DNA from: CAUZWH01 sp965247665
GTDB taxonomy: Bacteria; Pseudomonadota; Alphaproteobacteria; SHVV01
NCBI GenBank assembly: GCA_965247665.1
Contig: CBDFHH010000005.1
Location: 1,612,001 to 1,676,000, forward strand
Reading direction: 5' to 3'
DNA length: 64,000 nucleotides
The position numbers and the translations under genes were made by a program. Positions 43,316-54,586 of the stretch are shown one piece after another. Position 1 is the stretch's first letter. Every line of letters begins with the position of its first letter. A model generated the notes under the pieces. That model had not been told where the DNA came from. It was given only the letters and a program-made list of their open reading frames with translations, and did not search any database.

Positions 43316-45184
43316 TCACCCCCCTGCCGGTTCGGGTTCGAGCACGGCGACGTCCTCGTTGGGGGTTGCGGCGAACGGGTTGCGACGCTGTACGTAGCGC
43401 AGCACGTCGCGGGCGATCGGCGCCGCCACCTTCGATCCCGAACCGCCGTGCTCGACCACCACGGAAATCGCGTAGCGCGGCGCATGGCTGGGCGCATAGG
43501 CGACGAAGATCGCGTGGTCGCGTTCGGCCCACGGCCTGTCCTCGTTCCTGTCGCCGCCGGCCAGACGATCGGCCTTGGTGATGCGCCGCACTTGTGAGGT
43601 GCCGGTTTTACCGGCGAGCGCCATCCGGTCATCCTTGATCCGCGAACCGTAGGCGGTGCCGCGTGGGCTGTTGCTGACTGCATGCATGGCTTTCTGAATC
43701 ACCCGCAGCGCTTGCGGTTCCAGGCCGAGCGGCGCGAACCCGCGGTCGGAATCGTCGGCCGACGCCGGCGGTTTGATCAGGCGCGGCACCACCGCCCTGC
43801 CGCTGCCCAGCCGCGCCGCCATCACGCAAAGCTGCAGCGGCGTCGCCAGCACATAGCCTTGGCCGATGCTGGTGTTGAGGGTTTCTCCTTGTTGCCAGGG
43901 CAGGCCGGTGACCGCGAGCTTCCAATCCTTGGTCGGAATAAACCCCGACTCTTCGCCGCCGATTTCCAGCCCGAGCGTCTCGCCGAAGCCGAAACGCCGC
44001 GCCATCATTGCGATGCGATCGACTCCTACCTGCTTGGCGATATCGAAGAAGAATACGTCACACGATTGCTGGATCGCCGCGGTAAGCCCGATATGACCGT
44101 GGCCACCCCTCTTCCAGCAGTGGAAGCGGCGATCCCCCAAATCCATGTAGCCGGGGCAGAGCACACGATGCCGGAAGCCGATCGCACCGACCTCGAGCGC
44201 GGCCTGCGCCACCACCATCTTGAATGTCGAGCCCGGCGGATATTGCCCGGCAGTCGCCTTGTGGATCAGCGGCTTCTTGGGATCGCCGACCAGCGCCTGC
44301 CACTCCTTCCAGGTGAGGCCGAGATTGAAAGCATTGGGGTCGAATGCCGGGTTTGAAACCAATGCCAGCACCTCGCCGCCATGAACGTCCATCACCACAC
44401 AGGCACCGCTTTCTTCACCGATCCGCTCGACCGCAAACTGCTGCAGTTTGGCGTCGACGGTTAGATGGACGTCGCGACCGGCCCCCCCGTCGCGTCGGGC
44501 CAGTTCGCGGATGACACGACCATAGGCGTTGACCTCGACCCGACTGTTGCCGGCGGTGCCGCGGAGCTCGAGATCGCGGGCCTTTTCGACGCCGCTTTTG
44601 CCGATGCGAAACCCGGGCAACTGCAACACCGGGTCGTCGGTGAGCTCTTCCTCGGAAACCGGCGCCACGTAGCCGACCACATGCGCGAATGCGCGGCCGC
44701 GGGGGTAGAACCGCTTCTCGCCGACGTCGGGTTGAATGCCCGGCAAGTCGGGCGACGCGACGTTGATTCGCGAAAACTGCTCCCAGGTGAGGTTCTCGGT
44801 TACGCTGATCGGCACGAAGCTACGCAGACGCTCGGTATCGCGCAGAATGCGCTGCCGCTCGTGGCTTGGGATCTCGATCAACTCCGACAACCGCGCCAGC
44901 GTCATCTCGATATCTTCGGTCTGTTCGGGAATGAGAACGACGCGATAGTTGCGCTCGTTGTTGGCGAGCTCGACGCCGAACCGATCGAAGATGCGGCTGC
45001 GAGGAGGCGGCAGCAGACGCAGGTTGATGCGATTATCGTCAGCCAGCATCTTGTACTGGTCGGACTCGATCACCTGCAGGTAATACATCCGCGATGCGAG
45101 TACCCCGAACAGGGCGAGTTGACCGCCGCCGAGCATAAAGGCGCGGCGGGTGAGCATCTTTTTGCGGCTGCCATCCTTGCGCAT
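43316..45184 (-). CDS. mrdA: Penicillin-binding protein 2 (elongasome transpeptidase)
   Basis: A 622-residue class B transpeptidase that cross-links sidewall peptidoglycan. It has one N-terminal membrane anchor (AFMLGGGQLALFGVLASRMYY), a dimerisation domain with RSRIFDRFG, and a transpeptidase domain. Catalytic motifs are STFK in YPPGSTFKMV, SCD in QQSCDVFFF, and KTGTS in LAGKTGTSQ. It is the partner of RodA, whose gene follows immediately. Confidence 0.97.
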   Translation of the reverse strand: MRKDGSRKKMLTRRAFMLGGGQLALFGVLASRMYYLQVIESDQYKMLADDNRINLRLLPPPRSRIFDRFGVELANNERNYRVVLIPEQTEDIEMTLARLSELIEIPSHERQRILRDTERLRSFVPISVTENLTWEQFSRINVASPDLPGIQPDVGEKRFYPRGRAFAHVVGYVAPVSEEELTDDPVLQLPGFRIGKSGVEKARDLELRGTAGNSRVEVNAYGRVIRELARRDGGAGRDVHLTVDAKLQQFAVERIGEESGACVVMDVHGGEVLALVSNPAFDPNAFNLGLTWKEWQALVGDPKKPLIHKATAGQYPPGSTFKMVVAQAALEVGAIGFRHRVLCPGYMDLGDRRFHCWKRGGHGHIGLTAAIQQSCDVFFFDIAKQVGVDRIAMMARRFGFGETLGLEIGGEESGFIPTKDWKLAVTGLPWQQGETLNTSIGQGYVLATPLQLCVMAARLGSGRAVVPRLIKPPASADDSDRGFAPLGLEPQALRVIQKAMHAVSNSPRGTAYGSRIKDDRMALAGKTGTSQVRRITKADRLAGGDRNEDRPWAERDHAIFVAYAPSHAPRYAISVVVEHGGSGSKVAAPIARDVLRYVQRRNPFAATPNEDVAVLEPEPAGG

Positions 45185-45235
45185 ATCGCTCCGATTATGC
45201 CGCAGATGGGTAGGGTGCGTCCCCGGCTAACCGGT

Positions 45236-45757
45236 CTACGCCGCTTCCCGGTGCACCAGCCGTCGGTGTATCTGACTGATCATCCAGGCAACGCAAGGAT
45301 AGATCGCGATCGACAGCCCGGCTTGGCCGACGACGGGCGCGGGCTGCATGGGCGTGAGGTAGTAAACCGATGCCGCCAGCCAGGCGATCGCGGCAAGACC
45401 CACCGCCACGACCGCGAAACCGAACCATTCCACCAGGAAGCTCTTGCCATGGAACACCCGGCGTTGGGGCACGATGAATGCGTGCACCAGCAGCAGGAGC
45501 AAAGCGGTCAATCCGAACGGGCCGCCGCCGAGCCCATCGTGCAACACGCCGATTACGAAAATCGCATAGGGCGGCAGGTAGTCCGGCCGGTAGATGCACC
45601 AGTAGAAAACCGCCATCAATGCGAGCATGGGCGTCACCGAGCCGAAGTGCGGGATCGATAACGGTAGGGCCGCAAACAGGACGAAAATCAGGCACAGCGC
45701 GAACGGTACGGTCGCCCGCGAGGCGCGTTGGATGGTCGCGAGGAGGTGGGTGTTCAC
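45236..45757 (-). CDS. mreD: Rod-shape determining protein MreD
   Basis: A 173-residue inner-membrane protein with about five helices, for example VPFALCLIFVLFAALPLS and FGLTALLLLLVHAFIVPQRR. The sequence PDYLPPYAIFVIGVLHDGLGG is the MreD core. The start is GTG 45757, overlapping the TGA of mreC as GTGA, which argues for coupling. It links MreC and the cytoskeleton to the cell-wall synthases. Confidence 0.93.
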   Translation of the reverse strand: MNTHLLATIQRASRATVPFALCLIFVLFAALPLSIPHFGSVTPMLALMAVFYWCIYRPDYLPPYAIFVIGVLHDGLGGGPFGLTALLLLLVHAFIVPQRRVFHGKSFLVEWFGFAVVAVGLAAIAWLAASVYYLTPMQPAPVVGQAGLSIAIYPCVAWMISQIHRRLVHREAA

Positions 45758-46635
45758 CGTGTTGCCGGCCGTGTCGAACCCACGCGGCCGTCCTCGTACA
45801 GACGGGGCGGCTGGTAGCGCAGCACCCGCACATATTCGAGGCGGTTGAAATCCGCGAACAGCTCGATCTCGGCGCCGCGGTGGCTGATCTGGGTGACCAG
45901 GCCGATGGGAATGCCGCTGGGAAACACACCGCCATGACCCGACGTTACAATGCGCTCGCCGAGTTGCAGCGGCGCGCCGTCGCCGACAAACTGCAGTTCC
46001 GGTCGATCGGTGTTGTCGCCCGCGAGGATGGCACGCACGCGGCTGGTTTCGACCACGACCGGAACGCGCGAGTTGAGGTCGGTGAGCAGCAGCAGCCGCG
46101 ACGCGCGCTCGCCGGTTTCGACGATATGTCCGACCAGCCCGCCCTCGTTGATCACCGCCTGGGCTTTGGTGACACCGTCGCGGCCGCCGGCGTCGATGAT
46201 CAGAGTCTTTACAAACGGTGCCCCGGCATCGGCGATCACCCGTGCCGACACGAAGGTGGTCCGCGCCTCGACCGTGGCGTTGAGCAGCGAACGGTAGGAA
46301 GCGTTTTGCTGTTCGAGTCGACGCGCCGCGTCCTGCCAACTCAGGAGCCGTTCGTTCTCCCGTCTCAGGCGCGCGTTCTCGGAATAGACATAGAGAAAGT
46401 CGTCAACCGCCTCGATACCACGATTGACCGATGCGATCGGCTGCGCCAGCACGGTCATGACCGGCGTCAGGGCATCGTTGATCAGAAAGCGCAGGCGCTC
46501 CGTAAGTGCCGAGTCGGCCTTGCCCAGCAGCATCAGAGCGAAAGCGCCTATGACAAGAATACCGAAGGCGAAGCGCTGCGCCAGCACCTTGATCGGCAAG
46601 GCAAGGCGCGCCACTCGATCGCGCGGTCCGACCAT
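45754..46635 (-). CDS. mreC: Rod-shape determining protein MreC
   Basis: A 293-residue bitopic protein with one N-terminal helix (FGILVIGAFALMLLG). A coiled coil (about 75-105, NARLRRENERLLSW) follows, then a periplasmic beta-barrel part with GLVGHIVETGERASRLLLLTD, GPLQ-like and SGHGGVFPSGIPIGLV. It scaffolds PBP2 in the periplasm. It is followed by mreD through an overlap and preceded by mreB. Confidence 0.96.
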   Translation of the reverse strand: MVGPRDRVARLALPIKVLAQRFAFGILVIGAFALMLLGKADSALTERLRFLINDALTPVMTVLAQPIASVNRGIEAVDDFLYVYSENARLRRENERLLSWQDAARRLEQQNASYRSLLNATVEARTTFVSARVIADAGAPFVKTLIIDAGGRDGVTKAQAVINEGGLVGHIVETGERASRLLLLTDLNSRVPVVVETSRVRAILAGDNTDRPELQFVGDGAPLQLGERIVTSGHGGVFPSGIPIGLVTQISHRGAEIELFADFNRLEYVRVLRYQPPRLYEDGRVGSTRPATR

Positions 46636-46682
46636 CCCGACTATCCCCCGCTAGGCCTCACCCGCACGGTCTCGCGCGTAGC

Positions 46683-47723
46683 TCAGTCGAAGTGCGACAG
46701 CGTATTGCTGAGGGCCTTCATTTCCTCGAGCGCGCGGCCCGCGCCACGGGCGACGCTCGTGAGCGGCTCATCCGCGATCGACACCGGTAAGCCCGTTGCG
46801 TGACGCAGCACGAGATCGATATTGCCCAGCAGCGCGCCGCCACCGGTGAGGATGATGCCCTTGTCGACGATGTCCGCAGCCAGTTCCGGCGCCGTGTGCT
46901 CGAGTGCGACTTTGACCGCTTCGATAATCGCGCTGACCGGTTCGGCCAGACTTTCGGCGATCTGGCGCTGATTGATGACCAGCTCCTTAGGCACCCCATT
47001 CATCAGGTCACGGCCCTTGATCTCCATGAGATCCCCGTTGCCGTCCTCCGGCGGACAGGCCGTGCCGATCGCTTGCTTGATGCGTTCCGAACTGGCCTCG
47101 CCGACCAGCAGATTGTGACTGCGCCGGATGTAACCGATGATCGCATCGTCCATCTTGTCGCCACCGACCCGCACCGAGCGGGCGTAGACGATGCCGCCCA
47201 GCGAAAGCACCGCAACCTCGGTGGTGCCACCGCCTATATCGACGACGATCGATCCGGTCGGCTCGGTGACCGGCAGGCCGGCGCCGATCGCCGCCGCCAT
47301 CGGTTCTTCGATCAGAAACACCCTGCGGGCACCCGCGCTCTCGGCCGATTCCTGGATCGCCCGGCGCTCGACCGCCGTCGAGCCGGAGGGAACACAGACG
47401 ATAACCTGCGGGCTCGCGAAGCTGCGTCGGTTATGCACCTTGCGGATGAAGTGCTTTATCATTTCCTCGGCGACTTCGAAGTCGGCGATCACGCCGTCAC
47501 GCAGTGGCCGAATCGCTTCGATATTGCCGGGCGTACGGCCGAGCATCTGTTTCGCTTCGTCGCCGACGGCCAGCACCTGACTCTTGCCGCGGGTGTTGAC
47601 GATCGCCACCACGCTGGGTTCGTTGAGAACGATCCCCCGCCCCTTTACGTAGACAAGCGTGTTGGCGGTACCGAGATCGATGGCCATGTCGGCCGACATC
47701 ATTCCAAGGATTCTCGAGAACAT
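46683..47723 (-). CDS. mreB: Actin-like rod-shape protein MreB
   Basis: A 346-residue bacterial actin that guides sidewall synthesis on the inner face of the membrane. Nucleotide-binding motifs are DLGTANTLVY near the start, VDIGGGTTEVAVLS in the middle, and LTGGGALLGNID near the end. MFSRILGMMSADMA forms the amphipathic membrane-binding N-terminus. It heads the mreB-mreC-mreD-mrdA-rodA operon. Confidence 0.98.
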   Translation of the reverse strand: MFSRILGMMSADMAIDLGTANTLVYVKGRGIVLNEPSVVAIVNTRGKSQVLAVGDEAKQMLGRTPGNIEAIRPLRDGVIADFEVAEEMIKHFIRKVHNRRSFASPQVIVCVPSGSTAVERRAIQESAESAGARRVFLIEEPMAAAIGAGLPVTEPTGSIVVDIGGGTTEVAVLSLGGIVYARSVRVGGDKMDDAIIGYIRRSHNLLVGEASSERIKQAIGTACPPEDGNGDLMEIKGRDLMNGVPKELVINQRQIAESLAEPVSAIIEAVKVALEHTAPELAADIVDKGIILTGGGALLGNIDLVLRHATGLPVSIADEPLTSVARGAGRALEEMKALSNTLSHFD

Positions 47724-47807
47724 TCCGTCTCTTCCTCAAGCGGTTGGGGGAGGGCGGCCGACCCGCCATCCCGAAATCCCGGTAACTCCCCTTGTCCGGT
47801 CGCTCCT

Positions 47808-49385
<1,578 letters not shown>

Positions 49386-49885
49386 GGCACCGGTTCCTTC
49401 GTCTCAATGGCTTAGGTGTGTCGCAGTCCCCTGCACCGAGCGCGCCTGGTGGTCTTGTCAGGCGCGAACCGGTCAGGGGCACCTAAGTCGAAGGAGGGCG
49501 GCGGGGCGGAACGGCAGGGTCGCCGTCGCGCGGGCGCGCGGCGTCGGCAACGAACAATCGTTGTGGGTTCCCTGCATCACTCCAAAAAATATACTTACAA
49601 TCAACGGTTTGAGCCCCACCCTTCGCATCAAAGATCGCGAATCGGGGTTAACAACGCCTTAACCCCGCAAATTCGAGGCTTCAACCTACCACTCTTACGC
49701 CGTAATTCGGCCTCGACGCAACCGCTTTATGCGGTGGAGGAGGCGGGGTCGGCCCGGCTTCGGCCCGATCACCGCATTCGAGCGCGGCCCAGATCCGATC
49801 GTGGCGCCGGCCGATGCCGCCGGGCGCGCAACCCCATGGACCTGGCCCGGACGGCCCGGCAGGCGGCTGCGCAGCCGTGGCGGGG
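49386..49885. other. Leader region between ilvC and leuA
   Basis: A 500-base non-coding interval on the minus-strand transcript path. It contains a perfect 8-bp inverted repeat, GGGGTTAA at 49644-49651 and TTAACCCC at 49659-49666 with a seven-base loop. No T-run follows on either strand, so it is more likely an operator or mRNA hairpin than an intrinsic terminator. The length leaves room for a leuA promoter and leader. I could not identify a convincing leader peptide or riboswitch. Confidence 0.45.
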
Positions 49886-50911
49886 TCAGTTTTTCGTACG
49901 ATCGACCAAACGGTTTTCGCCGAGCCATGGCATCATTGCCCGCAAACGTTCACCGACTTCTTCGATCGGATGCTCGGCGGCGCGGTTACGCATCGCCTTG
50001 AAGCTGGCTTGGTGGGCCTGGTTTTCGAGCACCCACTCACGGGCGAATCGACCCGACTGGATGTCCGCGAGGATCCCTTTCATGCGTTCACGCACGCCGT
50101 CGTCGATGATCGCGGGACCGCGGGTGTAATCGCCATATTCGGCGGTGTTGGAGACCGAGTAACGCATGTTGGCGATGCCGCCCTCGTAGAACAGATCGAC
50201 GATGAGCTTCATTTCGTGCAGGCACTCGAAATAGGCCATCTCGGGTGCGTAGCCGGCGTCGACCAGGGTTTCGTAGGCGGCCAGAATCAGAGCGGTGACG
50301 CCACCGCACAGGACCGTTTGTTCGCCGAACAGGTCGGTCTCGCACTCCTCGCGAAAAGTGGTTTCGATGATGCCGGCGCGACCGCCGCCGATCGCCGACC
50401 CGTAGGAGAGCGCGATGTCCTGGGTGTTGCCGGAAACGTCCCGGTCGATCGCCATCAGGCAAGGCACGCCGGCACCGCGCTCGAACTCGGAGCGTACCGT
50501 GTGGCCCGGCCCTTTCGGAGCGATCATGAACACGTCGAGATCGGGCCGTGGCTCGATCAACTTGAAATGGATGTTGAGTCCGTGCGCGAAGGCCAGCGCG
50601 ACGCCTTCTTTCATGTTGTTCTTTAGATGATCTTCGTAGAGCCGGGACTGGAGCTCGTCGGGCACCAGGATCATCAGCAGGTCGGCCCACTCGGCTGCGG
50701 CATCGGCATCCATCACCTGGAAACCCGCGCCCTCGGCCTTGGCGACGCTGGCCGAGTCGGAACGCAGCGATACGGCGACTTCGCTCACCCCGCTTTCGTG
50801 CAGATTATGCGCGTGCGCATGCCCCTGGCTGCCGTAGCCGTAGATCGCGACCTTCTTCGACTTGATGAGATTTACGTCGGCGTCCCGATCGTAATAGACC
50901 CGCATGGTCAC
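49886..50911 (-). CDS. ilvC: Ketol-acid reductoisomerase
   Basis: Second common step of valine and isoleucine synthesis. The 341-residue class I enzyme has the NADPH motif GYGSQGHAHAHNL and MILVPDELQ. MIAPKGPGHTVRSEFERGAG and a C-terminal knotted domain with FGEQTVLCGG, FECLHEMKLIVDLFYEGG and MRYSVSNTAEYGD complete it. It lies downstream of ilvB and ilvN on the same strand. Confidence 0.98.
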   Translation of the reverse strand: MTMRVYYDRDADVNLIKSKKVAIYGYGSQGHAHAHNLHESGVSEVAVSLRSDSASVAKAEGAGFQVMDADAAAEWADLLMILVPDELQSRLYEDHLKNNMKEGVALAFAHGLNIHFKLIEPRPDLDVFMIAPKGPGHTVRSEFERGAGVPCLMAIDRDVSGNTQDIALSYGSAIGGGRAGIIETTFREECETDLFGEQTVLCGGVTALILAAYETLVDAGYAPEMAYFECLHEMKLIVDLFYEGGIANMRYSVSNTAEYGDYTRGPAIIDDGVRERMKGILADIQSGRFAREWVLENQAHQASFKAMRNRAAEHPIEEVGERLRAMMPWLGENRLVDRTKN

Positions 50912-50987
50912 TGGCTTGTCCTCCTACCTTGTGTTGACGGGGGCACCCGCACCGCGGACACCCTGTTTCCACGATTTGACCCCTATT

Positions 50988-51506
50988 CTATGCCGCCTCT
51001 ACCGGCGGCCGCCGCCGGCTGAGGGCGACGACCCCGGTGCGCGAAACTTCGTCGAGCCCGAGCGGTCGCATGAGTTCGATAAACGAGTCGATCTCTTCGC
51101 TCGATCCGGTCATCTCGAAAACAAATGCCTGAGTCGTGCTGTCGACCAGGCGCGCGTGCATAAAATTGGCCAGGCGCAGGGCCTCGACGCGCATCTCCCG
51201 CGTCCCCTCGATCCGGATCAGTGCCAGCTCGTGCTCGACCGACTCGCCCTCGATCGTCAGGTCGTGCACGTCATGAACAGGCACCAGCCGCGCCAGCTGG
51301 TTCTTGATCTGCTCGATCACCATTTCCGTGCCCGTCGTAACGATGGTGATGCGCGACAAATGCTCTTCGGAATCGACTTCCGCAACCGTGAGGCTCTCGA
51401 TGTTGTATCCGCGCCCCGAAAACAAGCCGATTACCCGCGCGAGAACGCCGGCTTCATTGTCGACCAGGACCGACAGGGTGTGGTTCCGTTCCGCCTGCTC
51501 GTTCAC
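50988..51506 (-). CDS. ilvN: Acetolactate synthase small (regulatory) subunit
   Basis: A 172-residue regulatory subunit with an N-terminal ACT domain, HTLSVLVDNEAGVLARVIGL and FSGRGYNIESLTVAEV, that senses valine. The C-terminal domain includes LVDSTTQAFVFEMTGS. The start is GTG 51506 (VNEQAERNHTL) because the longer ATG frame adds unconserved residues overlapping ilvB. It activates IlvB and confers feedback control. Confidence 0.95.
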   Translation of the reverse strand: MNEQAERNHTLSVLVDNEAGVLARVIGLFSGRGYNIESLTVAEVDSEEHLSRITIVTTGTEMVIEQIKNQLARLVPVHDVHDLTIEGESVEHELALIRIEGTREMRVEALRLANFMHARLVDSTTQAFVFEMTGSSEEIDSFIELMRPLGLDEVSRTGVVALSRRRPPVEAA

Positions 51507-51549
51507 GCTCGGGTCCCCGATGCGGTGGGCGATCGGTCGGCGCGAGTTC

Positions 51550-53346
51550 TCACACCAGGATCTTGCCGGCGTCCGAGACCTCGCCTTGTTGGTCGCCGGG
51601 GCCAAGCAGCATATCGTAGTGCGCCGCTCCCGACGGGATCATCGGGAAGCAGTTCTCGTCGGGATCGACGACGATGTCGGCAATCACGGCACGCGGTGTT
51701 TCGATCATTTCTTCGATTACGCCGTCCACATCGCTCGGCTTCATCGCCCTCAGCCCCACCGCACCGAACGATTCGGCGAGTTTGACGAAGTCCGGGAGTG
51801 CGTCGACATAGCTCTCGGCGTAGCGGCCGCCATGCAACAGCTCCTGCCACTGTCGAACCATGCCCATATAGTGGTTGTTGATGATGAACACCTTCACCGG
51901 CAAGTGGTACTGGCTGATCGTCGACAGCTCCTGGATGTTCATCAGGATTGACGCTTCGCCGGCGACGTCGATCACGAGCGAATCGGGGTGGGCGATCTGC
52001 GCGCCCACCGCCGCGGGCAGGCCGTAGCCCATGGTGCCGAGCCCTCCCGAGGTCATCCATCGGTTGGGCTCTTCGAACTTCATGAACTGCGCCGCCCACA
52101 TTTGATGCTGGCCCACCTCCGTCGTGATGTAGACGTCGCGGCCCTTGACGTGGTGATAAAGCCGGCCAATCGCATATTGCGGTTTGATGACTTCCCCGTT
52201 GTCGGCGTAGCGCAGGCAATCCTTCTCGCGCCAGCCGTCGATCTGCTGCCACCAGCGCTTGAGCGCGGCCTGGTTCGGCTTCGCCTTCCTCTTCTTCCAC
52301 AGTTTGAGCATCTCGCCGACCACATTTTCGACGTCGCCGACGATGCCGATGTCGGCCGGCACGTTCTTGTTGATCGACGACGGATCAATATCCACGTGGA
52401 TCTTCTTCGACCCCCGCGAAAACGCATCGAGGCGGCCGGTAATGCGGTCGTCGAAGCGCGCCCCGATCGCCACCATGACGTCGCAATGGGCCATCGCCAA
52501 ATTGGCTTCATAGGTGCCGTGCATGCCCAGCATGCCAAGAAACTGCGGGTCTGAAGCGGGATAGCCGCCGAGCCCCATGACCGTATTGGTGATGGGGAAG
52601 CCGGTCGCGCGCACGAACTCGGTAAGCAGTCTGGAAGCCTTGACGCCGGAGTTGATGACCCCGCCGCCGGTGTAAAATACCGGCTGCTTGGCGCCGGCGA
52701 TCATGTCGATTGCGGCTTCGATCTTGGCCCTGTCGCCCTTGATCCGCGGCCGATAGGTGCGGTGTGCGATATCCTCCGGCGGCGCGTAGCGACCGGGCGC
52801 GAACTGGATGTCCTTGGGCAAGTCGACGACCACGGGTCCGGGACGGCCCGAGCGTGCGACATAGAACGCTTCGTGGATGACTCGACCAAGATCATCGGCG
52901 TCGCGGACGAGATAATTGTGCTTGGTACAAGGTCGCGTGATGCCGACGGTGTCCGCCTCCTGAAACGCATCATTGCCGATCAGATGGGTCGCGACCTGAC
53001 CGGTCAGACAAACGATCGGTATCGAGTCCATCATCGCATCGGTCAGTCCGGTCACCGTGTTGGTCGCGCCGGGACCCGAGGTCACCAGCAGCACGCCGAC
53101 CTTGCCGGTGGAACGCGCATAGCCTTCGGCGGCGTGGATTGCGCCGGGTTCGTGGCGAACCAGAATGTGCCGCAGCTCGTTCTGACCGAATATGACGTCG
53201 TAGATCGGCAGCACGGCGCCGCCGGGGTAGCCGAAAATTACGTCCACACCCTCGTCGATCAGCGCGCGAATAACGATCTCGGCGCCGGTGAGTTCGAGGC
53301 TCTCGGCCGCCCCCCGGTCTGCGGTCTTTGTCTGGCTCCTGGCCAT
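51550..53346 (-). CDS. ilvB: Acetolactate synthase large (catalytic) subunit
   Basis: ThDP- and FAD-dependent condensation of pyruvate, the first step of branched-chain amino-acid synthesis. The 598 residues show VIFGYPGGAVLPIYD, RHEPGAIHAAEGYAR with the catalytic Glu, SGPGATNTVTGLTDAMMDS and MGMVRQWQELLHGGRYAESY. The ThDP motif reads AGEASILMNIQEL, with GEA in place of GDG; similar forms occur in other alphaproteobacterial enzymes. ATG 53346 (MARSQTKTADRG) is chosen. It heads the ilvB-ilvN-ilvC-leuA set. Confidence 0.97.
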   Translation of the reverse strand: MARSQTKTADRGAAESLELTGAEIVIRALIDEGVDVIFGYPGGAVLPIYDVIFGQNELRHILVRHEPGAIHAAEGYARSTGKVGVLLVTSGPGATNTVTGLTDAMMDSIPIVCLTGQVATHLIGNDAFQEADTVGITRPCTKHNYLVRDADDLGRVIHEAFYVARSGRPGPVVVDLPKDIQFAPGRYAPPEDIAHRTYRPRIKGDRAKIEAAIDMIAGAKQPVFYTGGGVINSGVKASRLLTEFVRATGFPITNTVMGLGGYPASDPQFLGMLGMHGTYEANLAMAHCDVMVAIGARFDDRITGRLDAFSRGSKKIHVDIDPSSINKNVPADIGIVGDVENVVGEMLKLWKKRKAKPNQAALKRWWQQIDGWREKDCLRYADNGEVIKPQYAIGRLYHHVKGRDVYITTEVGQHQMWAAQFMKFEEPNRWMTSGGLGTMGYGLPAAVGAQIAHPDSLVIDVAGEASILMNIQELSTISQYHLPVKVFIINNHYMGMVRQWQELLHGGRYAESYVDALPDFVKLAESFGAVGLRAMKPSDVDGVIEEMIETPRAVIADIVVDPDENCFPMIPSGAAHYDMLLGPGDQQGEVSDAGKILV

Positions 53347-53575
53347 GTCTCTACTCCATGCATCGCGCCGACTGCGCGTAAACCCGCCGGCGATCGGGCT
53401 CATTCGCGCACCGCTCGCCCCAACCCAGCCCGATCGACAAACGCATAAAACCCGACCTCCCGGAGAACTCGACGCGCGGTCCGATCCGATCGCGAGCCTT
53501 TACCTTCCCCGAGCGTTCTTTGCGCGCAGGCGAACTGGGAAAACCGCGTCAAACTAGTGCTCCGCCCCGATAGGG

Positions 53576-54517
53576 TCAACGAATAAATGGAAAGATTTCA
53601 CTAATAATACTTTCCATTTGTTGCGCATTGCCCGGGGGTGGAACCGCAATCGAGATCCAGTCGCGCATCCGGCTGCGAAACCAGGTCATCTGCCGTTTGG
53701 CGAAACGGCGCGTCGCGGCCTGCGCCTGCGCGACGGCGGCTTCGAGCGTCCGGTCGCCCTCGAGATGCGCGATCAACTCGGGAACGCCCAGCGCCTTCAT
53801 GGCGGGAACCCCCGGATCGAGGCCCAGCCCTTTCAACCATGCGACTTCGGCGATCGCGCCGGCCTCGATCATGGCGGCGAAACGAGAGTCGATCCGGCGA
53901 TACAGGGTCGGTCGATCCGGCCACAACACAAAGCGCTCCGCCGGCGCAAGCTCTACACCTTGGTTCGCATCGCGCTGCCACGCCAGCAACGATCTGCCGG
54001 TCGCCTCGAGCACCTCGAGGGCGCGCGCGACGCGCTGCCCGTCGTTGCGGTTGAGGCCGGCTGCGGTTTCAGGATCGCGCTCGGCAAGCTCCGCATACAG
54101 TGCGTCGCCGCCGTGACGATGGAACCGCGCGAGGACGGAAGTTCGGACTGCGGACGGGATTTCCGGGATCGTGGCAATGCCCGCGAGCAACGCTTGAAAG
54201 TACAGCCCGGTGCCGCCGACCACGATCGGCACGCGCCCGCCACGTTCCGTCTCGGCGATGGCGGCGAGCGCTTCGTGCCGCCATTGCGCGACCGAGTAAG
54301 GCTGGGCGGCCGGGCGATGCCCATAAAGGCGGTGGGGGACACGAGCCTGGTCCGCCGCAGACGGGCGCGCGGAGAGGATACGCAGCTCCGAATAGACCTG
54401 TTGACTGTCGGCATTTATGATCTCGCCGCCGCCACGGACCGTTTCGGCGAGGCGCATCGCCAGCGCCGATTTTCCGCTCGCGGTGGGCCCGGCTATCAGA
54501 ATCGCCGTCGATTTCAT
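53576..54517 (-). CDS. miaA: tRNA dimethylallyltransferase
   Basis: Adds the isopentenyl group to A37 of tRNAs that read codons starting with U. The 313-residue protein has the P-loop AGPTASGKSALAMRLA, INADSQQVYSELRILSARPS and VGGTGLYFQALLAGIA, and a C-terminal domain ending KRQMTWFRSRMRDW. The last 15 codons are AT-rich and carry a perfect 10-bp inverted repeat (53584-53618). It is divergent from serB. Confidence 0.96.
   Translation of the reverse strand: MKSTAILIAGPTASGKSALAMRLAETVRGGGEIINADSQQVYSELRILSARPSAADQARVPHRLYGHRPAAQPYSVAQWRHEALAAIAETERGGRVPIVVGGTGLYFQALLAGIATIPEIPSAVRTSVLARFHRHGGDALYAELAERDPETAAGLNRNDGQRVARALEVLEATGRSLLAWQRDANQGVELAPAERFVLWPDRPTLYRRIDSRFAAMIEAGAIAEVAWLKGLGLDPGVPAMKALGVPELIAHLEGDRTLEAAVAQAQAATRRFAKRQMTWFRSRMRDWISIAVPPPGNAQQMESIISEIFPFIR
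53584..53618. repeat. 10-bp inverted repeat in the last codons of miaA
   Basis: AAATGGAAAG at 53584-53593 and CTTTCCATTT at 53609-53618 are perfect reverse complements around a 15-base AT-rich loop, inside the final codons of miaA. On the miaA transcript this could form a weak hairpin near the stop codon. It stands out against the GC-rich surroundings. Confidence 0.6.
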
Positions 54518-54586
54518 GATTTCGATGACAGTGTTGGCGAATCGCGGTTCTCGGTCGTTGGGAGCGGCCGTTCATCGCCATTGCCC

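Noticed and set aside
49644..49666. The GGGGTTAA/TTAACCCC inverted repeat as an intrinsic terminator of ilvC
   Set aside because: No T-run follows on either strand. It is kept only as a note in the leader-region entry.
51550..53346. GEA in place of GDG in the ThDP motif of IlvB as a sign of inactivity
   Set aside because: The rest of the active site is intact, and I recall the same form in other alphaproteobacterial acetolactate synthases.
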